Below are positions 5,269-6,325 of a DNA stretch of 6,325 nucleotides, piece by piece (within the stretch, counting starts at the first letter, position 1; each line of letters begins with the position of its first letter). The position numbers and the translations under genes are program-made. The notes beneath the pieces are model-generated. The model was not told where the DNA came from. It saw nothing but the letters and a program-made list of their open reading frames with translations, and ran no database searches. The DNA is from an archaeon (GTDB lineage Archaea > Micrarchaeota > Micrarchaeia > Anstonellales > Bilamarchaeaceae): positions 1 through 6,325 of the forward strand of contig JAGVPF010000026.1 of NCBI GenBank assembly GCA_020052325.1, read 5' to 3'.

Positions 5269-5690
5269 TGACTAGAATGAAGTTGATACCTAAGAACAAA
5301 TACGAGATTTTCAGGAAAAGAGCGAATCAGTATCATACATCTATGGAGGATGCTTACGAGAAAGGCAATTATGACGCATGCACCGGAAACGCTGTCCATT
5401 GTATCATCTCCGCAGTTGATGCGTTCACGGTAATGAAACTTGGGAGAAAATCTTCCGTCCAGAGTCATAATGAGATTATTCTCTTACTTAAGGAAGCACG
5501 GGCATCAGACGAGGCGGAAAAGGCGAGGGCATGTGAAAAACTTTACGAACTGCTCAGCATGAAGAGCATAGCTGAATATGATGACCGAGAGCTTAGCAAA
5601 CGGGACGCCGATAGGGCTAGGATGCTATGCGAGAAAATCCATTCATTCCTGGAAAAGGAGATGGAACTCACGGAAGGAGGAGTGTCATGA
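5268..5690 (+). CDS. HEPN-domain protein (partner of MNT nucleotidyltransferase)
   Basis: The 140-residue, mostly helical protein fits the HEPN family found beside MNT proteins: an N-terminal helix (YEIFRKRANQYHTSMEDAYEK), a GNYDACTGNAVHCIISAVDAF segment (33-53) like the G-x-Y-xx-A helix 2 pattern, a loop with SHNEIILLL (66-74), and a C-terminal helix pair after IAEYDDRE (101-108). HEPN proteins paired with MNT enzymes are often RNases inactivated by AMPylation. RX4-6H words exist (Arg18-His23; Arg60-His67), but neither is clearly at the usual catalytic place and no HXY modification motif follows, so RNase activity is uncertain. Start ATG 5268 overlaps the MNT stop (TGATG) behind AAGGGTG; longer forms read into the MNT gene. 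Its stop overlaps the ribD start by ATGA, so all three genes are probably translated together. One sampled line is 48% G+C. Confidence 0.78.
   Translation: MTRMKLIPKNKYEIFRKRANQYHTSMEDAYEKGNYDACTGNAVHCIISAVDAFTVMKLGRKSSVQSHNEIILLLKEARASDEAEKARACEKLYELLSMKSIAEYDDRELSKRDADRARMLCEKIHSFLEKEMELTEGGVS
5674..5682 (+). promoter_or_regulatory. Strong ribosome binding site for ribD inside the HEPN gene
   Basis: AAGGAGGAG lies within the last codons of the HEPN gene; its GGAGG core ends 6 nt before ATG 5687. It fixes the ribD start and shows that ribD is independently recruited by ribosomes as well as coupled by the ATGA overlap. Confidence 0.7.
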
Positions 5691-6325
5691 GGGAAGCTTC
5701 GTTCATGAAACTCGCGCTCAGGCTTGCGAAGAAGGCGAATCCCTATCCGAATCCCCGCGTCGGCGCCGTGCTGGTGAAGGGCGGTAAAATAATCGGCAGC
5801 GGATACCACGGGGCTCCCGGGAAACCGCACGCCGAGATAGAGGCAATAGAGGATGCTAAACGAAGAGAGGGAACCTCCGATGCGGCTAGGGGCGCAACAC
5901 TCTATGTGACGCTCGAGCCATGCTCGCACACCGCAAAGCGCACTCCACCCTGCACGACTGGGATAATCCGCGAAGGCATTTCAAAGGTCGTCTATGCGAT
6001 GAGGGACCCGAACCCCCTTGTAAGCGGAGCCGGGGCTAGGGAACTGGCGCATGCGGGAATAGAGGTGTCCGGGCCGACGGACGGGAAGGCCGCAGCCACG
6101 CTGAACCGCCGCTATATGGCAACCGTCACGAAAAAGCCATTCGTAGCAATCAAGATGGCGATGAGCGCGGACGGGAAGACCGCGACGCGCACAGGCGATT
6201 CGAAGTGGATAAGCAGCCCGGAATCGAGGGCATTCGTCCACAGGATGAGGGCGGAATACGAGGCGGTGATGGTCGGGGCAGGAACAGTCGAAACCGACGA
6301 CCCGGAACTCACATCGCATGGGAAA
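5687..6325 (+). CDS. ribD: Bifunctional pyrimidine deaminase / reductase RibD, partial
   Basis: This enzyme performs steps two and three after GTP cyclohydrolase II: zinc-dependent deamination of the diaminopyrimidine and NADPH-dependent reduction of the ribosyl side chain. The frame is open to the right edge (213 codons seen, of about 360 expected). Residues 1-145 are the deaminase: NPRVGAVLV (22-30), PHAE (47-50) with the zinc His48 and proton-shuttle Glu50, and LEPCSHTAKRTPPC (76-89) with zinc Cys79 and Cys89. Residues 150-213 begin the reductase: PFVAIKMAMSADGKTA (151-166), GDSKWISSPESR (170-181) and VGAGTVETDDPELT (196-209), the NADPH/substrate region. Both halves look intact. It lies downstream of the MNT and HEPN genes, not in the ribB-ribCH-ribA run, overlapping HEPN by ATGA. 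A fused RibD is bacterial-type; many archaea have a stand-alone reductase. Confidence 0.93.
   Translation, partial: MREASFMKLALRLAKKANPYPNPRVGAVLVKGGKIIGSGYHGAPGKPHAEIEAIEDAKRREGTSDAARGATLYVTLEPCSHTAKRTPPCTTGIIREGISKVVYAMRDPNPLVSGAGARELAHAGIEVSGPTDGKAAATLNRRYMATVTKKPFVAIKMAMSADGKTATRTGDSKWISSPESRAFVHRMRAEYEAVMVGAGTVETDDPELTSHGK

Noticed and set aside
5226..5690. Longer HEPN protein starting at 5226 inside the MNT gene
   Set aside because: It would add 14 residues overlapping the MNT gene; ATG 5268 gives the usual one-base overlap and has AAGGGTG upstream.

Overview
The window looks archaeal. The riboflavin synthase domain is the archaeal (lumazine-synthase-like) type, not the bacterial two-barrel type. 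Several start sites have a TATA-like box about 25 bp upstream, which predicts leaderless or nearly leaderless mRNAs. Genes inside operons carry Shine-Dalgarno sequences instead (GGTGAGG, AAGGAG, GGAGG). One gene encodes a membrane-anchored outside protein with seven N-glycosylation sequons. The base composition is fairly G+C-rich and the RibA/RibD enzymes are of bacterial type. A DPANN-like or similar metagenomic archaeon is possible, but the lineage cannot be fixed from this sequence.

Layout. Positions 1-1166 (minus, cut by the left edge): a nucleoside phosphorylase-like enzyme with a large internal insertion. Positions 1167-1263: a divergent promoter region with a symmetric AT palindrome and a repeated GCTACCAA element. 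Positions 1264-3532 (plus): a compact riboflavin operon of ribB (DHBP synthase), a fused ribC-ribH (archaeal riboflavin synthase plus lumazine synthase) and ribA (GTP cyclohydrolase II). Positions 3560-4525 (minus): a membrane-anchored, Cys- and sequon-bearing protein of unknown function, convergent with ribA. Positions 4526-4617: a second divergent promoter region with two dyads flanking a TATA box. Positions 4618-6325 (plus): a winged-HTH/MNT nucleotidyltransferase, a HEPN protein and ribD (deaminase-reductase, cut by the right edge), all overlapping by 1-4 nt.

How it works together. RibA opens GTP; RibD deaminates and reduces the product; RibB makes the four-carbon unit from ribulose 5-phosphate; the RibH domain joins the two branches into lumazine; the RibC domain dismutates lumazine into riboflavin. 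The window therefore carries almost the whole pathway. The dephosphorylation step and riboflavin kinase/FAD synthetase are not here.

Most unusual points: (1) the RibC-RibH fusion of two paralogous folds; (2) an in-frame, very G+C-rich 84-nt segment with three consecutive hairpins inserted in the RibC domain; (3) an MNT/HEPN pair of lower G+C content, behind a perfect 16-bp palindrome, with its HEPN gene overlapping ribD by ATGA. The last point raises the question of whether this pair is a toxin-antitoxin cassette or a regulator tied to flavin synthesis.
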